Assembly: GCA_036170535.1 (NCBI GenBank)
Contig: JAVHPJ010000183.1
Span: 1 to 64,000 of the forward strand
Reading direction: 5' to 3'
DNA length: 64,000 nt
Origin: SSF53 sp036170535
GTDB taxonomy: Bacteria; Spirochaetota; Leptospiria; Leptospirales; Leptonemataceae
Part shown: positions 63,163 to 64,000 of the stretch, in pieces
Layout: every line of letters begins with the position of its first letter
Numbering within the stretch: the stretch's first letter is position 1
Program-made: the position numbers and the translations under genes
The notes under the pieces: generated by a model
The model's database searches: none
What the model saw: the letters and a program-made list of their open reading frames with translations, nothing else
What the model was told of the DNA's origin: nothing

Positions 63163-63194
63163 GGCGCGTCGTTAAAAAACGGCGCGCCTTTTTT
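63163..63194 (+). terminator. intrinsic terminator after the Cys-rich gene
   Basis: GGCGCGTCGTT pairs with AACGGCGCGCC (one G-T wobble) around a short A-rich loop and is followed by six T. It probably ends the operon of aceE, E2, lpd and the Cys-rich gene. Confidence 0.85.
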
Positions 63195-63306
63195 GTTAAG
63201 TTCTGGCGCGCCCGGCGCCCGTAGCGCAATTAAAGTGGCGCCATTCGGTCCTCTGCGCGTCACAATTGTTGTCGGAGCGCGGCCGACCCAGGCAGGATGT
63301 AAGCGC

Positions 63307-64000
63307 ATGACCCACAACTTTGACTACCTTGTGATTGGCGGCGGCTCCGGCGGGCTGGCCTCGGCCCGTCGCGCGGCCTCTTACGGCGCCCGCGTTGCGC
63401 TGTTCGAAAGCGCGCGCCTGGGCGGCACCTGCGTGAATGCGGGCTGCGTGCCTAAGAAGATCATGTGGAACGCTGCGAGCATCGCGGAGGCGTTGGGCGA
63501 CGCAACCGGCTACGGATTTGATCTGGAACGGCGCGGCTTCGACTGGCGGCGGCTCAAAACAGCGCGCGACGCCTACATCCTGCGCCTGAACGGAATTTAC
63601 GAACGAAACCTGACCAAAGACGGAGTCGAGATTGTGCGCGGCTTCGCACGCTTTGCAGATGCACGCACCCTGATTGTTAACGAGGAGCGCTACACTGCGC
63701 CGCATATTTTGATCGCAAGCGGGGGACGTCCGCAAATCCCGGACCTGCCCGGCGCGGATCTGGGCCTGACTTCCGACGGATTTTTCGACCTCGAAACGCC
63801 GCCCGCGCGCGCAGCCATCGTCGGCGCCGGCTACATCGCAGTCGAGCTCGCGGGCGTGCTCGCGGCGCTCGGTTCGGAAGTGACCCTGGTATTGCGAAAC
63901 GAGCAGTTCTTGCGAAAGTTCGACGCAATGCTGCGCGAAACCCTGCTCGAAGAAATGCTTAAACAGGGCGTCGATGTGGCGGCCTGCACCCATCTGGCCC
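63307..64000 (+). CDS. gor: glutathione-reductase-like flavoprotein (partial, cut by window end)
   Basis: The first 231 residues are present and the gene continues past base 64000. AGGA lies about nine nt upstream of ATG 63307. FAD motif VIGGGSGG is at about 9-16, the redox disulfide and following residues read GGTCVNAGCVPKKIMW (Cys 42 and 47), and the second nucleotide motif IVGAGYIAVEL is present. The VPKK sequence after the second Cys is typical of glutathione reductase; dihydrolipoamide dehydrogenases usually have IPSK. It is expected to keep glutathione reduced with NADPH. Without the C-terminus, a mycothiol, trypanothione or mercuric reductase relative cannot be excluded. Confidence 0.85.
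   Translation, partial: MTHNFDYLVIGGGSGGLASARRAASYGARVALFESARLGGTCVNAGCVPKKIMWNAASIAEALGDATGYGFDLERRGFDWRRLKTARDAYILRLNGIYERNLTKDGVEIVRGFARFADARTLIVNEERYTAPHILIASGGRPQIPDLPGADLGLTSDGFFDLETPPARAAIVGAGYIAVELAGVLAALGSEVTLVLRNEQFLRKFDAMLRETLLEEMLKQGVDVAACTHLA

Noticed and set aside
1..64000. CRISPR arrays, insertion sequences, prophage genes, tRNA or rRNA genes
   Set aside because: I read for spaced direct repeats, transposase or integrase motifs and tRNA-like or rRNA sequence and found none. A covariance-model search was not possible, so a missed tRNA cannot be fully excluded.

Overview
This is a 64 kb stretch of a high-GC, Gram-negative-type bacterial chromosome. It is gene-dense, with both strands used in blocks, many 4-bp ATGA/GTGA overlaps and frequent lipoprotein signal peptides. 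I see no rRNA or tRNA gene, insertion sequence, prophage or CRISPR array. There are three class III nucleotide cyclases with different sensory parts, a FecR/cyclase cluster, a GAF-SpoIIE phosphatase, a DUF2157/GDYXXLXY pair and a FadD of the 'PRGTDVT' type. Together they recall Leptospirales-like Spirochaetota. That assignment is an inference with moderate to low confidence, because no phylogenetic marker was tested.

Layout. 0-8 kb (minus strand): a probable operon of MoxR ATPase, CoxE-like VWA protein, membrane cyclase, FecR/FnIII protein, secreted FnIII/IPT-like protein and an OPA-type MFS transporter. 8-14.4 kb (plus): a NarL-type regulator, then a DinB-like protein overlapping a three-part fusion (alpha/beta hydrolase, DedA membrane domain, ATP-grasp), a second cyclase, a His-rich lipoprotein and a half-size GDT1 cation transporter. 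14.4-20.3 kb: a K+ channel with RCK domains, small exported proteins, an LTA-synthase-like enzyme, an orphan MlaC and a PilZ membrane protein. 20.3-25 kb: a regulatory intergenic region, sbtA-sbtB (bicarbonate transporter and PII-like partner) and a GAF-GAF-SpoIIE-TPR phosphatase.

25-31.5 kb: a VOC protein, a HODM-like heme protein and HrpB helicase in one operon, converging on an IGHMBP2-like helicase. 31.6-36.4 kb: the DUF2157/GDYXXLXY pair and two tandem Na+/Ca2+ exchangers. 36.4-43.4 kb: a UbiD-family decarboxylase, YbbA/YbbP-type ABC transporter, TesA-like lipoprotein and GDPD. 43.4-51.3 kb: Uup-like ABC-F, acyl-CoA desaturase, cyclophilin lipoprotein, BASS transporter, FadD and a zinc metalloprotease lipoprotein.

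51.4-56.3 kb is a signalling block: lipoprotein, HDOD protein, chemoreceptor and a third cyclase with a degenerate receiver. 56.3-64 kb: SodC, then the pyruvate dehydrogenase operon (aceE, E2, lpd), a Cys-rich repeat protein and the start of a glutathione-reductase-like gene cut by the window edge.

Most genes are ordinary housekeeping or accessory genes. The least ordinary items are the hydrolase/DedA/ATP-grasp fusion, the MoxR/VWA/cyclase/FecR cluster, SbtA/SbtB in this setting, and a small family of TTCATGAA-centred palindromes just after stop codons. At two sites these palindromes contain the stop codons of both convergent genes.
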